The notes: generated by a model from the sequence alone, not told the origin. A stretch of 64,000 nucleotides of DNA from Halorubellus sp034808145 (GCF_034808145.1 NZ_JAXHGM010000001.1:930001-994000), one strand, 5' to 3'. Positions 33,618-43,350 are shown, counted from the first letter of the stretch. Translations and numbers: made by a program.

Positions 33618-36221
33618 CTAGGCGATGTACCGTAGCGTCGACCCGTGCTCGCTCTCGCTGTACCGCTCGCGGTCCGGCCAGTTCGCGAGCGTCGACGGCG
33701 TCGCCTCCAAGGCCGCCCGGAGTCTGGGTGCCGTGACGCGAGCGTCCTCGCGGAGCGCGGCGCGCGAGGCGTTCCCCGCCGCGAGCTTCAGGTCCGCGAT
33801 GGCGTACCCGGTCGCGTCGGCCGCGACCCGCTCGAAGTCGAGGGTCGGCGCGGCGAGCGCGTCGTCGACCGCCGCCTCGAGTGCCGCCGCACGCGTCTCC
33901 ACGTCCGGCGGCGGCACCTCGACGCGCTCGTCGAACGCCGCGGCGTGCAGGACTGCGTCGTCCACGTCGCTCAGCAGGTGCGTTGCACCGAGGACGAGCA
34001 CGTCGTGGTCGACTATCGTCCGGAGCTCCATCGTCAACTGGTCGTGGAGCCGACGCTCCGCCGCGCTCCCGCGACCGCGGTCCGCGGCCGCGAGCGTGTC
34101 GAGGTCGTCGAGGAAGAGCACGCTCGGCGCGTTCGCCTTCGCGAGCGCGAACGCGTCAGCGACGTCCTCCGCCGGCGACCCCGGCCAGTCCGTCACGAGC
34201 GCAGCGGGCGTCACCGAGAGGAACGGCACGTCGAGCTCCCCCGCGACCGCTCGCGCGAGATACGTCTTCCCGCACCCCGGCGGGCCGAACAGGAGCGCGC
34301 CGTCCAGTCCCGGGATGCCGTGGCGGTCGTAGACGTCCGCGCTCGCGACCGGATGGACGACGCGGTCGTCGAGCTCGCGCGTCGTCGCCGTCATCCCGGA
34401 GACCGTCGCGAAGTCCCGCGCGACGTCGGTCTCGACGACCTCGGTCGCGTCGAGCGCCACGCTCCCGGGCACCGAGAGGTCGCCCGCGCGCGACGGCGGC
34501 GTCCCGACGTCGTACTCGCCGAGCCAGCCGCCGATGCTCGAGTCGAGGTCGTCGACGGCCGCGAGCAGGTGGGCGGTCCCGATCGGGGCGTCGTCGTCGA
34601 GCGCGGCGCGTGCCGCCTCCTCGACGGCGAGTTCGAGGTCGCTCGCCGCGAACCCCGCCGACCGTCTGACGACCGACCCGAGGTCGAGGTCGTCCACGGT
34701 CGGTCGCCCGCGGAGGTGGACGTCGAGTATCTCGCGGCGCGCGTCCGCGTCCGGCGGCCCGACCTCGACGTGCTTGTCGAACCGCCCGGACCGGAGGATG
34801 GCGTCGTCGACGTCCTGCACGTGGTTCGTCGCCGCGACCACGACGACGTCCTGGTCCGCCGCCGCCTCCAGTTCGACGAGTAGCTGGTTGACCATCTGCT
34901 GTTCGGTGTTCGTCATCTGGCGGTCCCGGTCGCCCGCGACCGCGTCCAGTTCGTCGACGAAGAGGACGCAGGGGTCGTTCGCCTTCGCGACCGCGAACAC
35001 GTCCGCGACGTTGTCCGCGGCCTCCCCGACCCACTTGCTGGAGAGGTCCGCGGGCGTCACCGCACCGAACGCTCGCCCGAGCTCGCCGGCGAGCGCTCTC
35101 GCGAGATACGTCTTCCCGCAGCCCGGTGGGCCGTGCAGGAGCACGCCATTCACCGCCCCGAGCCCGTACTGCTCGTAGCGTTCCGGGGTCGTGAGCGGCG
35201 CGAGCACGCCCTCCTCGAGTTCGGCTTTCAGGTCGTGCATCCCGCCGACGTCGTCGAAGCCGCGGTCCGGTGCCGCCTCGAACGCCGCCGCCGCCGCGTC
35301 GCTCACGCCATCGGGCGTCCGCACGCCGTCGCCGGACGACCCACTGCCGTCGTCTCCGCGAGCGCCTGCACCGCTGGAGGCCGCGCCCTCGCCGGCCGCG
35401 TCACCGTCGCCGGCCCCCTCGACGACGTCCGCGAGCGAGTCGTCGCCTCCGGTATCGCCGCTCTCGCCGTGGCCGAGCGGGTCGACGCGCCGGTACGCGT
35501 CGCCGTGCTCGTCGACGACGCGGTGCGCGACCCACGGGTGACGCGTGACCCTGCGGTCGTCGACGCGCACGCCGAGCAGCCACGTCTCGTCCTCGCCCTT
35601 CGCCGTGTACTCGACGCACCAGAACGGAAGGTAGACCCGGGAGACGTCCACGACACCCTCGAACCCGTCCGGGGCGAGGTCGTCCGGGAACCCGAGTCGC
35701 TCCGCGATGGCGTCGGCGACGCGCTCGCTCGTCTCGTCGTCCGCACTCGCGCGTCGGGTCCACTCGTCGGCGCGCTCGCGGAACGCCCGTTCGGCGTCCT
35801 CGTCGCTCACCTCGTAGTCGAGCGGCATCGCCGTGCCGGCACGACCGCTCGTCCCGAGGTCGAGTCGCGACGCGTCGAGGGGCTCCGTGTCGCGGACGGT
35901 CTCGCGGTACCGCGCCAGTTCGCGCTCGCTATCTCCCTCGCGGCCGTCGAGGACCGCGACCGCCGTCCGCTGCCCGTCGCCGTCCGCGCGCTCCGACCCA
36001 CCTCCGTCGGCGCGCCCGTATCCGTACTCGACGCGGTACGCGGGATAGAGGACGCGCCGCAGTCGCCGCACGCGCTTGTCCTCGAACCACGAATCCAGCC
36101 CCGTGAGCGCGTCGTACGCCCGCCCGGGGTCGTCGAGCCGTCGGTCCACGGCGTCCGCCGCCAGGTCCGTCACCGCGACCGCACCTCCCGTTCGCTCGAT
36201 TCGAGATGCATCTCTATCCAC
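33618..36221 (-). CDS. Two-domain AAA+ ATPase with an unfamiliar N-terminal domain
   Basis: This 867-residue protein carries two AAA modules. D1 has Walker A GPPGCGKT at residues 364-371, Walker B VLFVDELDAV and ILRSGRFDKHVEV. D2 has GPPGCGKT at 646-653, but Walker B VLFLDDLDTL (Asp for Glu) and the arginine-finger region reads HAAAFDERVEV instead of RPGRFD. D2 is therefore likely poor at hydrolysis. The first ~250 residues (with YRVEYGYG, FWCVEYTAKG and HPWVAHRV) do not look like a CDC48 N-domain, and a Gly/Asp/Ser-rich linker joins them to D1. Start is GTG at 36221. Likely a CDC48/Lon-type unfoldase acting on unknown substrates. Confidence 0.85.
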   Translation of the reverse strand: MDRDASRIERTGGAVAVTDLAADAVDRRLDDPGRAYDALTGLDSWFEDKRVRRLRRVLYPAYRVEYGYGRADGGGSERADGDGQRTAVAVLDGREGDSERELARYRETVRDTEPLDASRLDLGTSGRAGTAMPLDYEVSDEDAERAFRERADEWTRRASADDETSERVADAIAERLGFPDDLAPDGFEGVVDVSRVYLPFWCVEYTAKGEDETWLLGVRVDDRRVTRHPWVAHRVVDEHGDAYRRVDPLGHGESGDTGGDDSLADVVEGAGDGDAAGEGAASSGAGARGDDGSGSSGDGVRTPDGVSDAAAAAFEAAPDRGFDDVGGMHDLKAELEEGVLAPLTTPERYEQYGLGAVNGVLLHGPPGCGKTYLARALAGELGRAFGAVTPADLSSKWVGEAADNVADVFAVAKANDPCVLFVDELDAVAGDRDRQMTNTEQQMVNQLLVELEAAADQDVVVVAATNHVQDVDDAILRSGRFDKHVEVGPPDADARREILDVHLRGRPTVDDLDLGSVVRRSAGFAASDLELAVEEAARAALDDDAPIGTAHLLAAVDDLDSSIGGWLGEYDVGTPPSRAGDLSVPGSVALDATEVVETDVARDFATVSGMTATTRELDDRVVHPVASADVYDRHGIPGLDGALLFGPPGCGKTYLARAVAGELDVPFLSVTPAALVTDWPGSPAEDVADAFALAKANAPSVLFLDDLDTLAAADRGRGSAAERRLHDQLTMELRTIVDHDVLVLGATHLLSDVDDAVLHAAAFDERVEVPPPDVETRAAALEAAVDDALAAPTLDFERVAADATGYAIADLKLAAGNASRAALREDARVTAPRLRAALEATPSTLANWPDRERYSESEHGSTLRYIA

Positions 36222-36337
36222 CGAACTACTGTCTCGAAACTAACGTCTTTCGGGTCCGGTCACGCCACCGAACGCGCGCACCCACCACCACCTGCTCCAC
36301 GCAGCGGCCGACGCCGCCGTCATCGCCCGGAGCTCGG

Positions 36338-37096
36338 TCAGTCGATGCTGCCGTCGCCGCCGTCGCGGATGCGCGCTTCGGCGGCCGCCAGGGCGGCCTC
36401 GGGGTCGAACTCGTCGACGATGGCGCGCAGCTCGTCGTCGGTCTCGTCCACCAGCTCGCGCGCGTGTCGGGTCACGTTCGGTATCGCGCGGACGACGTTG
36501 TCGACGATCGGGACGCTCGCGGTCTGTGGCGACCGCGACATCGGATTCAGGTCCACGACGACGTTCGTCTTCCCCATCTCCGACAGCGCCGCCGCCCGGT
36601 CGCCGTCCTCCAACGGCACGAGCACCACGTCCGCGTCGTAGATGCCGTCCGCGTCCACCTTCGCGCGCTCGTGGGACAACCCCGGGATGCGTTCGTCCGC
36701 CGCCAGCCCCTTCACGCCCTCGGCGCCGTGCGCTTCCAGATGCTCAACGATGGCACGCATCCGCTCCTCGGTGCGATTGAACAGGTTCACCTCCAGGTCC
36801 GCGTCCACGACCTCGGCGAGCTCGACGAGTTCACCCGGGCACAGCGCCGCGACGTTCCCGTTCACCGACAGCACCGCGTGGTCGGCGAGCAGGAGGTGCG
36901 CGGCCGCGACGCGCTCGGCCTCGTCCGCACTCGGCGTCGTCTCCTCCCCGAGCAGGTAGTCGAACGCCTCGCCGCGCCCCTGCGCGATGAGACCCTGCTG
37001 GCTCGTGATGCCCTTCTCCACCCCGTCCTCAATCCGGTGCCGGGTCAACAACGACTCGTACCGCGGATGATCCTCCGGCACGTCCACCTCGCTCAT
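36338..37096 (-). CDS. 4-phosphopantoate--beta-alanine ligase
   Basis: This 252-residue enzyme joins phosphopantoate and beta-alanine in the archaeal coenzyme A pathway. Typical phrases are HPRYESLLTRHRIEDGVEKG near the N-terminus, HLLLADHAVLSVNGNVAAL, VKGLAADERIPGLSHERAKV and VVVDLNPMSRSP. Length matches archaeal homologues. The gene lies 58 bp downstream of pantoate kinase, which supplies its substrate, on the same strand; the pair form a CoA operon. Start at 37096 has the GGTGGTATG context. Confidence 0.93.
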   Translation of the reverse strand: MSEVDVPEDHPRYESLLTRHRIEDGVEKGITSQQGLIAQGRGEAFDYLLGEETTPSADEAERVAAAHLLLADHAVLSVNGNVAALCPGELVELAEVVDADLEVNLFNRTEERMRAIVEHLEAHGAEGVKGLAADERIPGLSHERAKVDADGIYDADVVLVPLEDGDRAAALSEMGKTNVVVDLNPMSRSPQTASVPIVDNVVRAIPNVTRHARELVDETDDELRAIVDEFDPEAALAAAEARIRDGGDGSID

Positions 37097-37154
37097 ACCA
37101 CCTCCTCGTCGGTCAGCGCGTGAAAAAATACCGGAACGCACGTCACCGTCGACC

Positions 37155-37982
37155 TCAGCGCACCGTCGCGCCCGCAGGATGCGTGCGCGTCACCACGGGG
37201 TCGTAGCCAGCGTCCGACAACCCCGTCCCGAGGGCGAACACAGTGTCGCCGAGCATCGCCATCGACGCCTCCCCGTCGAAGTCGTTCACGTCCAGTATCG
37301 CCTCCCGAACCCGGTCGGTGAGCAGGTCGGCTTCGCGAGCGAACGCTCGCGACGCGTACACGAACGACCGCAGCGTCGGCTCGCCGACGACGCGCGACAA
37401 CGCCGTCTTCCCCGCCTGACTCAACTGGTCGGTGTTCCCCGCCAGCACCTCCTCCGTCGACACCTCACCGAAGGACACGTACTCGACGCGCGCTCGCGCC
37501 GGAATCGCATCGAGGAGGTTGTGCTGAGGGCCACCCGGCTCCAGGCGGATGGGCACGCCGCCCTTCGCCTGCGCGACCACGTCCCCGAGTCCCGTCCCGG
37601 ACTGCACCTCCGCACCGTGGGCAATCGTCACCAGTTCGTTCTCCGAGAGCCGCCGGTCGAACGCGCGGTTCGCGGCGAGCGCCGCCCCGAGCGCCATCGC
37701 GCCCGACACGCCGAACCCCGCGCCGAGCGGGAGGTCGGTCTCCGCCGACACCGACGCCTCCACCTGGAGCGCTTCGAGCACGCGCCCGACCGGCTCGACG
37801 TCTATCGAACTGTCGTTCAGGTACACGGACGTCTCCGACGCCGGCCGCACCGACACCTCAACGCCCTCCGCGAGCGTCACCCCGGCGCCGCGAGACCCGG
37901 CCTTCGTCGGGTCCTCGTCCGGATGCGAACTGAAGAACCCCGTGACGTGCCCCGGGACGAACGACGTCGCTTCCTCGCCCAT
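37155..37982 (-). CDS. Archaeal pantoate kinase (GHMP family)
   Basis: This 275-residue GHMP kinase phosphorylates pantoate in archaeal CoA synthesis. It begins with the pattern FVPGHVTGFF (substrate loop), then has the GHMP phosphate-binding motif LPLGAGFGVSGAMALGAALA near residues 89-108 and TGLGDVVAQAKGG. The C-terminal strands contain MAMLGDTVFAL. It is adjacent to phosphopantoate--beta-alanine ligase and both start with GGTGGTATG. Together they convert pantoate to phosphopantothenate. Confidence 0.92.
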   Translation of the reverse strand: MGEEATSFVPGHVTGFFSSHPDEDPTKAGSRGAGVTLAEGVEVSVRPASETSVYLNDSSIDVEPVGRVLEALQVEASVSAETDLPLGAGFGVSGAMALGAALAANRAFDRRLSENELVTIAHGAEVQSGTGLGDVVAQAKGGVPIRLEPGGPQHNLLDAIPARARVEYVSFGEVSTEEVLAGNTDQLSQAGKTALSRVVGEPTLRSFVYASRAFAREADLLTDRVREAILDVNDFDGEASMAMLGDTVFALGTGLSDAGYDPVVTRTHPAGATVR

Positions 37983-38013
37983 ACCACCGACACCTCGCCC
38001 GCGGTTCAAGGAC

Positions 38014-38217
38014 CTATCGTCTCGCGGCCGTCCCCGGACTCCCGACCGCCAGATACGCCACCAGTCCCGCCGGCCCCGTACACAGCACCGTCATCCCCCA
38101 CTTCGCGGCCGACCCCGCTCCGGCCGCCGCCGCGTCCCGAACAACCCACGCCGCGATTCCCGTCCATGCGACGACGACGACCACCGCCAGCACGAACAAC
38201 ACAGTAACGAGTCCCAT
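38014..38217 (-). CDS. Small two-helix membrane protein
   Basis: This 67-residue protein is almost entirely hydrophobic: helix one at about residues 3-27 (VTVLFVLAVVVVVAWTGIAAWVV), helix two at about 40-60 (GMTVLCTGPAGLVAYLAVG), separated by an Ala/Gly-rich turn. The GGTGGTATG start context recurs in neighbouring genes. It lies 31 bp upstream of pantoate kinase, so they may be cotranscribed, but function is unknown. Confidence 0.65.
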   Translation of the reverse strand: MGLVTVLFVLAVVVVVAWTGIAAWVVRDAAAAGAGSAAKWGMTVLCTGPAGLVAYLAVGSPGTAARR

Positions 38218-38359
38218 ACCACCACGGACACGCTAGTTCCACAAAAACACCGGTAAAATAAACTTACTTGCGCGTAACTCAGAGTTCACAACGAACGGAA
38301 GCGAACCATCAAGCAGCACAACCGTCCGGAACCCCGCCTACGCTTGTCAGCGTCGTCGC

Positions 38360-39670
38360 CTAGGGCGACAGACGCTGCCGGTCTCGCGGGAACAACACCG
38401 CTTCGCGGATGTTCCCGAGGCCGAGCATCGTCATGACGAGACGCTCGGCGCCGAGCCCCCAGCCGGCGTGCGGCGGCATGCCGTACTTGAACATCTTCGT
38501 GTAGTACTCGAACTCCTCGGGGTCGAGACCCTGCTGCTCGAACCCTTCGACGAGCGCGTCGTAGCGGTGCTCGCGCTGCCCGCCCGAGACGAGCTCCATC
38601 GACGGATGCATGAGGTCGAACCCCGTCGACGTCTCCGCGTCCCCGTCGTAGTCCTTGATGTAGAACGGCTTGATTTCGCTCGGCCAGTCCATGATGAAGT
38701 AGTGACTGCCGATCTCGTCGCCGAGCGCGCGCTCCGCTTCGGTCGACAGGTCGTCACCGTAGACCAGGCGCTCGTCGAGCTCGCCCGTCGCGTTGATGCG
38801 GTCCAGCGCCTCCTCGTACGTGAGCCGCGGGAACCCGTCATCGGGCACCTCGAAGGTGTCCTGCATGTCGAGCGCCTCGAGCTGTTCCGCGCAGTTCTCG
38901 CTGACGGCCTCGTACGCGGCGACGACGATGCCCTCGACGACGTCCATCGCGTCCTCGTGGTCGCAGAACGCACCCTCGAAGTCGATACTCATCGCCTCGT
39001 TCAGGTGCCGCGGCGTGTTGTGCTCCTCGGCGCGGAAGATCGGACCGATCTCGAACACGCGCTCCAGGCCACTGCCCGCCATCAGCTGCTTGAACAGCTG
39101 CGGGCTCTGGTTCATGAACGCCTCCTCGCCGAAGTACGAGACCGGGAACAGCTCCGTCCCGCCCTCGGTCCCCGTCGCGACGATCTTCGGCGTGTTGATC
39201 TCCGTGCAGCCGACCGAGCGGAAGTACTCGCGCGCCGCACGCAGGATCTCGGCGCGGATCTCGAAGATGGCCTTCACTTCCGGCTTGCGGAGGTCGAGCG
39301 TCCGGTTGTCGAGTCGCGTCGGCAGCTCCGCGTCGACCTTCCCGCTCGGGTCCAGCGGCAGTTCGGTGTCCGCGGGCGCGACGAGCTCGAACTCCTCGGG
39401 CACGAGCTCCACGTCCGTCGGCGCGCGCGGCTCCTCCTTCACGTCACCCGAGAACGACACCACGCTCTCGCGCGCGACGTCCAGCGAGCTCTCGACGAGG
39501 TCCTCGTCCATCTCGTCCTTCTCGATCTTCACCTGGAGCTTCCCCGTCTTGTCGCGAACGATGAGGAACGCGATACCACCGAGGTCGCGGACCTCGTGCA
39601 CCCAGCCCGCAATCGTCGCCGATTCGCCGGGTGTGACGTCCGCGGTGTACGTCCGGTTCTCGAAACTCAT
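38360..39670 (-). CDS. aspS: Non-discriminating aspartyl-tRNA synthetase
   Basis: This 436-residue class IIb synthetase charges tRNA-Asp, and probably tRNA-Asn, with aspartate. The N-terminal OB-fold holds GWVHEVRDLGG; catalytic motifs include FRAEEHNTPRHLNE (motif 2) and HAGWGLGAERLVMTMLGL (motif 3). Two residues reported to separate archaeal enzyme types are His25 (in GWVHE) and Pro84 (in RAP), the combination in non-discriminating enzymes; discriminating ones have Trp and Lys. The gatB gene in the same window fits an indirect route to Asn-tRNA. A TATA-like GATAAAAAC lies about 26 nt upstream of the ATG. Confidence 0.93.
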   Translation of the reverse strand: MSFENRTYTADVTPGESATIAGWVHEVRDLGGIAFLIVRDKTGKLQVKIEKDEMDEDLVESSLDVARESVVSFSGDVKEEPRAPTDVELVPEEFELVAPADTELPLDPSGKVDAELPTRLDNRTLDLRKPEVKAIFEIRAEILRAAREYFRSVGCTEINTPKIVATGTEGGTELFPVSYFGEEAFMNQSPQLFKQLMAGSGLERVFEIGPIFRAEEHNTPRHLNEAMSIDFEGAFCDHEDAMDVVEGIVVAAYEAVSENCAEQLEALDMQDTFEVPDDGFPRLTYEEALDRINATGELDERLVYGDDLSTEAERALGDEIGSHYFIMDWPSEIKPFYIKDYDGDAETSTGFDLMHPSMELVSGGQREHRYDALVEGFEQQGLDPEEFEYYTKMFKYGMPPHAGWGLGAERLVMTMLGLGNIREAVLFPRDRQRLSP

Positions 39671-40090
39671 ACCTACCCGTTCCCGAGGAACCTTGATAAA
39701 AACAGTCTTTTGCCGGCGTGCAACTGCTTCGCACGGTGGTTTCACGCTCACACCCCACCCGCCTACGAGCACGCGAGTTTACACGAGACATAAACCAAGT
39801 TCGGCCCGACCCACCGACCGGGCCGCGAGCGGCGCGCGCCACCAGCGGGCAAGCGCGCCGCGAGCAGGGGAGGGCCAGGGCGCGGTGTGGTCGTGGTCGC
39901 CGTGCGGTCGCGGTCCGGTGTCGTCCACTACACTCACCGCGAGCGCTCGTTGAGCGCGAGCGGCTTTTTCCAGCAACGTTTTTTCAAGTCGAGCGGGACC
40001 TCCGGTCCCGCTGACCGTGCGAACGGGCGCTTCGCGCCCGCGAGCAGAGAGCGGTGACCCGGAGGGTCACCCGACGAAGAAAAAAGGTTG
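39671..40090. other. Intergenic region between aspS and the GGGP synthase gene
   Basis: This 420-bp gap holds the aspS promoter (GATAAAAAC at 39693-39701) and, in its right half, copy B of the intergenic element (39880-40094). Between them (39720-39880) I see no reading frame with family-like sequence. Confidence 0.6.
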
Positions 40091-40094
40091 TCAG
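39880..40094 (-). repeat. Intergenic element, copy B (downstream of the GGGP synthase gene)
   Basis: On the minus strand it starts at the stop codon with TGACAACCTTTTTTC. Three short-loop hairpins follow: GGTGACCC/GGGTCACC (40053-40071), CGGGCGC/GCGCCCG (40024-40040) and GCGGGACC/GGTCCCGC (39993-40011). A plus-strand CTTTTTCCAGCAACGTTTTTTC box (39964-39985) comes next, then CACTCACCGCGAGCG sequence (39931-39945) and GCGGTCGCGGT-like repeats (39880-39915). Confidence 0.85.
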
Positions 40095-40789
40095 TCCTTC
40101 GCGCCGTTGACCGTCTCGGTCACCGCGTCGACGCCGTGGTCGTGGACGAGGTCGCCGACGACGACGACGTCCGCGTGCTCGCCCATGATGTTCGCGCTCT
40201 CGTAGTCGTGGATTCCGCCGCCGTAGAAGAGCGTGGCGTCGTCGAGCGCCTCCCCCGCCGCACGCACCTTCTCGGGGTCACCGAGCATCCCCGAGTACTC
40301 GACGTACACGACGTCCTGCCCGAACATCTGCTCCGCGACCTCCGCGTACGCCGCCACGTCGTCCGCGGCGAGGTCGCAGTCCGCGTCCGTGTACTCCGCG
40401 ACCGACGCCTCCGGATTCATCACGATGTACGCCTCCGTCGTCGTCCGCTCCCAATCCAGTCCGTTGTCGATACGCACCCACTCCTTGTGCGCGCCCGTCA
40501 CCCAGAACACGTCCCCCGCGTTGAACACCACAGGCACCAGATAGCCGTCGAGCGCCGGCGTATCCACCACGACGCTCGGGTTCGACGGCTCCTGATAGAT
40601 CGGGATGTCGTGCTCCGCGGCCGCCTCGATGTACGACACCATCTTCTCCTCGGTCATCCCGAGCGTCCCACCGATCTCCAACGCGTCGGTCCCACACGCC
40701 GCCACGTCAGCGAACGTATCGTCCTCGTACAACTCCTTGTCCGGATCCAACTTCAAGACGTGATCCCAGTCCGCCCACGGCTCGCTCAT
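40091..40789 (-). CDS. Geranylgeranylglyceryl phosphate synthase
   Basis: This 232-residue TIM-barrel prenyltransferase forms the ether bond between sn-glycerol-1-phosphate and geranylgeranyl diphosphate, the first committed step of archaeal membrane lipids. The archaeal GGGPS signatures are visible: HVLKLDPDKE near the start, GTDALEIGGTLG, PIYQEPSNPS, and the phosphate-binding FYGGGIHDYESA and VVVGDLVHD near the end. Length is standard. Start at 40789 has a GGGGGTATG context. Its stop codon is part of intergenic element copy B. Confidence 0.95.
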   Translation of the reverse strand: MSEPWADWDHVLKLDPDKELYEDDTFADVAACGTDALEIGGTLGMTEEKMVSYIEAAAEHDIPIYQEPSNPSVVVDTPALDGYLVPVVFNAGDVFWVTGAHKEWVRIDNGLDWERTTTEAYIVMNPEASVAEYTDADCDLAADDVAAYAEVAEQMFGQDVVYVEYSGMLGDPEKVRAAGEALDDATLFYGGGIHDYESANIMGEHADVVVVGDLVHDHGVDAVTETVNGAKD

Positions 40790-40857
40790 ACCCCCAGAAC
40801 CCCCGCGCGAGGGTAAAGCACCTTCGGAACGACGAACCGAACGCCGCCGCGACCGAT

Positions 40858-43350
40858 TCAGGCCTTCGCTTGCCAGGTGCGGACCTGGTCGGGGCTGACG
40901 CCGTCGACGCTCCCCGCGATCTGGTCGGGGTCGGCGTCGGCGAGCGCGTCGAGGCTCTCGATGCCGGCGGCGGCGAGCTTCTCCGCGGTCTTCGCGCCGA
41001 TACCGTCGACGGCTTCCAGGCCGGTGCCGGTCTCGCTCTCGCGTTCCTGGTACTCGCGGTAGTTACAGATCGGGCAGCCGAGCTCCCAGGGGTCGTCGTC
41101 GTCCTCGTCGTCGTGGATCTCGACATGCGGGAGGTCGTGCTCGTCGCAGGTCTCGTCGGTGATCTGGATGTCGCCGCGGCGCGGGAGCGGGAGCGAGTAC
41201 TCGCAGTCCGGGTAGCGCGTGCAGCCGACGAGGCGCGACCCGGCTTCGAGCGTCTTCACGGCCAGCTCTCCACCGTGTTCCTCGCCACAGTCCGGACAGG
41301 GGCCGATGATGGGGCCTTCGCCGGCGGCTTCGCTCGCGCAGAGCGGGCAGCCGTGGACGAACGTCTGGCGTCCCGCGAGCATCTTCACCTCGCGGAGCCC
41401 GTGCTCGTCGCACTCGCGGTCCATCAGGAGCGGTTTGCCCGTACTGGGGAGCGGGAGCGTGTACTCGCACTCCGGGTAGCCGTCGCAGCCGACGAAGTAG
41501 CTGCCGCGACGCGACCGCCGGAGGAGGAGCGCGTGCCCGCTCTCCGGGCACTCGCCGAGGGTCTTGTCCGCCTTCAGGGACTCCTGGAGGTGCGTGCCGA
41601 TCTCCTCCTGTCTGTCCCGGAGGTTCTCGAACACCGAGTCGAGCATCTCGCGGGACTCGTCGGTGACGTCCGCGAGCGTCGCCTCGCCCGCGGCGATGGC
41701 GTCCATGTCCTGTTCGAGCTGCGCGGTCATCTCCTCGCTGACGACGCGGTCCGCGTACTCCTCAGCCGCTTCCACGACCGCCTTCGCGAGCGCGGTCGGG
41801 ACCGGCGGGTCGTTCTCGACGTACCCGCGGTCGTAGAGCTTCTCGATGGTCTCGTGGCGCGTCGCCTTCGTCCCGATACCCATGTCCTCCATCGTCTCGA
41901 TGAGGCGAGACTGACCATAGCGCCGCGGCGGCTGCGTCTGCTTGGCCTCCAACCGCGGGTCGGTGAGCGCGAGCTCGTCGTCGACGCTCACGTCCGGGAC
42001 GTAGTTCTCGCTCGTCGAGTAGTACGGATAGACGTCGTGATAGCCGGGTTCGGCGAGGCGCTTCCCGTTCGCCTTCAGGCGGCGGTCTGCGGCCTCGGCG
42101 ACGACCTTCAGGTGCTCCCACTCCGCGGGTTCGGCGACGGTCGCGTAGAACCGACGGACGACGAGCTCGTAGACCTCCCACTCGTCGTCGTCCACGTCGC
42201 TCCCGCGAACCGGAATCTCACCCGTCGGATGGATGGGCGGGTGGTCGGTCGTCTCCTCGTCGCCCTCCGTCGGCGTCAACGCCTCCGCTTCGAGGAGGCT
42301 CTCGGCGCTCTCACCGAGTTCGCCGTGGTCGACGAACTCGCCGAGGAGCTCCTCGGGGTCGAGGTCCTCCGGATACACGGTGTTGTCCGTTCGCGGATAC
42401 GTGATGTAGCCGGCGGTGTAGAGGTCCTCGGCGACACTCATCGCGCGCTTCGCGGAGTACCCGAGGCTGCCGGCGGCACGGATGAACTGCGTGGTGTTGA
42501 ACGGCGCGGGCGGGTCGTCGACGCGCGTCCGTCGGTCGACGTCCGTGACGGTCGCCGACGCCGCGGACTGGAGCGCCTCCAGGACGGCGTCCGCTTCGTC
42601 CTCGTCGAGGACGCGCTCGGCCTCGTTCCCGTCCTCGTTCAGGTAGTAGTACTGGGCTTCGAACGACTCGTCGTCGGTCGCGAGGTCCGCGAACAGCTCC
42701 CAGTAGTCCTCCGGGTCGAACGCCTCGATCTCGCGCTCGCGGTCGACGATGAGGCGCAGCGTCGGACTCTGGACGCGGCCGACGCTGATGAAGTCCTCGC
42801 CGAGCTGGCGCGCGGACAGGGACAGGAAGCGCGTGAGCGCCGCCCCCCACACGAGGTCGATTATCTGGCGGGCCTCGCCGGCGGCGGCGAGGTCGAAGTC
42901 GATGTCGTCGGGCTCGGCGAACGCGTCGGTGACCTCGCGCTCGGTGATCGAGGAGAACCGCACGCGTTTGATGGGGACGTCGTCGTTGACGTCCCGGACG
43001 ATCTCGTAGGCCTCCTTCCCGATGAGTTCGCCCTCGCGGTCGTAGTCGGTCGCGATGGTGACGACGTCCGCGCGCCGCGCGAGCAACCGCAGGGTCGCGA
43101 CGATGTTCTGCTTCGTCGGCGTCTTCTCGACGCTCGCGTCGATGAGCTCGTGCGGTTCGACGTCCCGCCAGTCGCTGTACTCGGGCGGGAAGTCCACGCC
43201 GACGACGTGCCCGCTTAGGCCCACGCATCGCTTGCCGCCCCACTCGTAGACGTTCACGTCGTTCTCTCGCGTCGCGGTGGCGCTCTCGCCGCTGAGTATG
43301 TCCGCGATGCGTCTCGCGGCGTTGTCCTTCTCGGTGACGATCAGCTCCAT
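40858..43350 (-). CDS. topA: DNA topoisomerase I (type IA)
   Basis: This 830-residue enzyme relaxes supercoiled DNA. The TOPRIM domain has LIVTEKDNAARRIADILS and ATDYDREGELIG; the catalytic tyrosine is Tyr318 in YITYPRTDN; SVGRVQSPTLRLIVDRE follows the family. The C-terminal third contains three to four CxxC zinc ribbons (CPESGH, CPLC, CPDCGEEH, CDEHDL, CPIC) and the last 50 residues form a helix-hairpin-helix module (EAVDGIGAKTAEKLAAAGIESL). It is the archaeal TopA architecture; there is no reverse-gyrase helicase. Confidence 0.96.
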   Translation of the reverse strand: MELIVTEKDNAARRIADILSGESATATRENDVNVYEWGGKRCVGLSGHVVGVDFPPEYSDWRDVEPHELIDASVEKTPTKQNIVATLRLLARRADVVTIATDYDREGELIGKEAYEIVRDVNDDVPIKRVRFSSITEREVTDAFAEPDDIDFDLAAAGEARQIIDLVWGAALTRFLSLSARQLGEDFISVGRVQSPTLRLIVDREREIEAFDPEDYWELFADLATDDESFEAQYYYLNEDGNEAERVLDEDEADAVLEALQSAASATVTDVDRRTRVDDPPAPFNTTQFIRAAGSLGYSAKRAMSVAEDLYTAGYITYPRTDNTVYPEDLDPEELLGEFVDHGELGESAESLLEAEALTPTEGDEETTDHPPIHPTGEIPVRGSDVDDDEWEVYELVVRRFYATVAEPAEWEHLKVVAEAADRRLKANGKRLAEPGYHDVYPYYSTSENYVPDVSVDDELALTDPRLEAKQTQPPRRYGQSRLIETMEDMGIGTKATRHETIEKLYDRGYVENDPPVPTALAKAVVEAAEEYADRVVSEEMTAQLEQDMDAIAAGEATLADVTDESREMLDSVFENLRDRQEEIGTHLQESLKADKTLGECPESGHALLLRRSRRGSYFVGCDGYPECEYTLPLPSTGKPLLMDRECDEHGLREVKMLAGRQTFVHGCPLCASEAAGEGPIIGPCPDCGEEHGGELAVKTLEAGSRLVGCTRYPDCEYSLPLPRRGDIQITDETCDEHDLPHVEIHDDEDDDDPWELGCPICNYREYQERESETGTGLEAVDGIGAKTAEKLAAAGIESLDALADADPDQIAGSVDGVSPDQVRTWQAKA

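Noticed and set aside
40870..43218. 782-codon plus-strand frame opposite topA
   Set aside because: topA on the minus strand is unmistakable; the antisense frame is Arg/Leu/Val-rich only.
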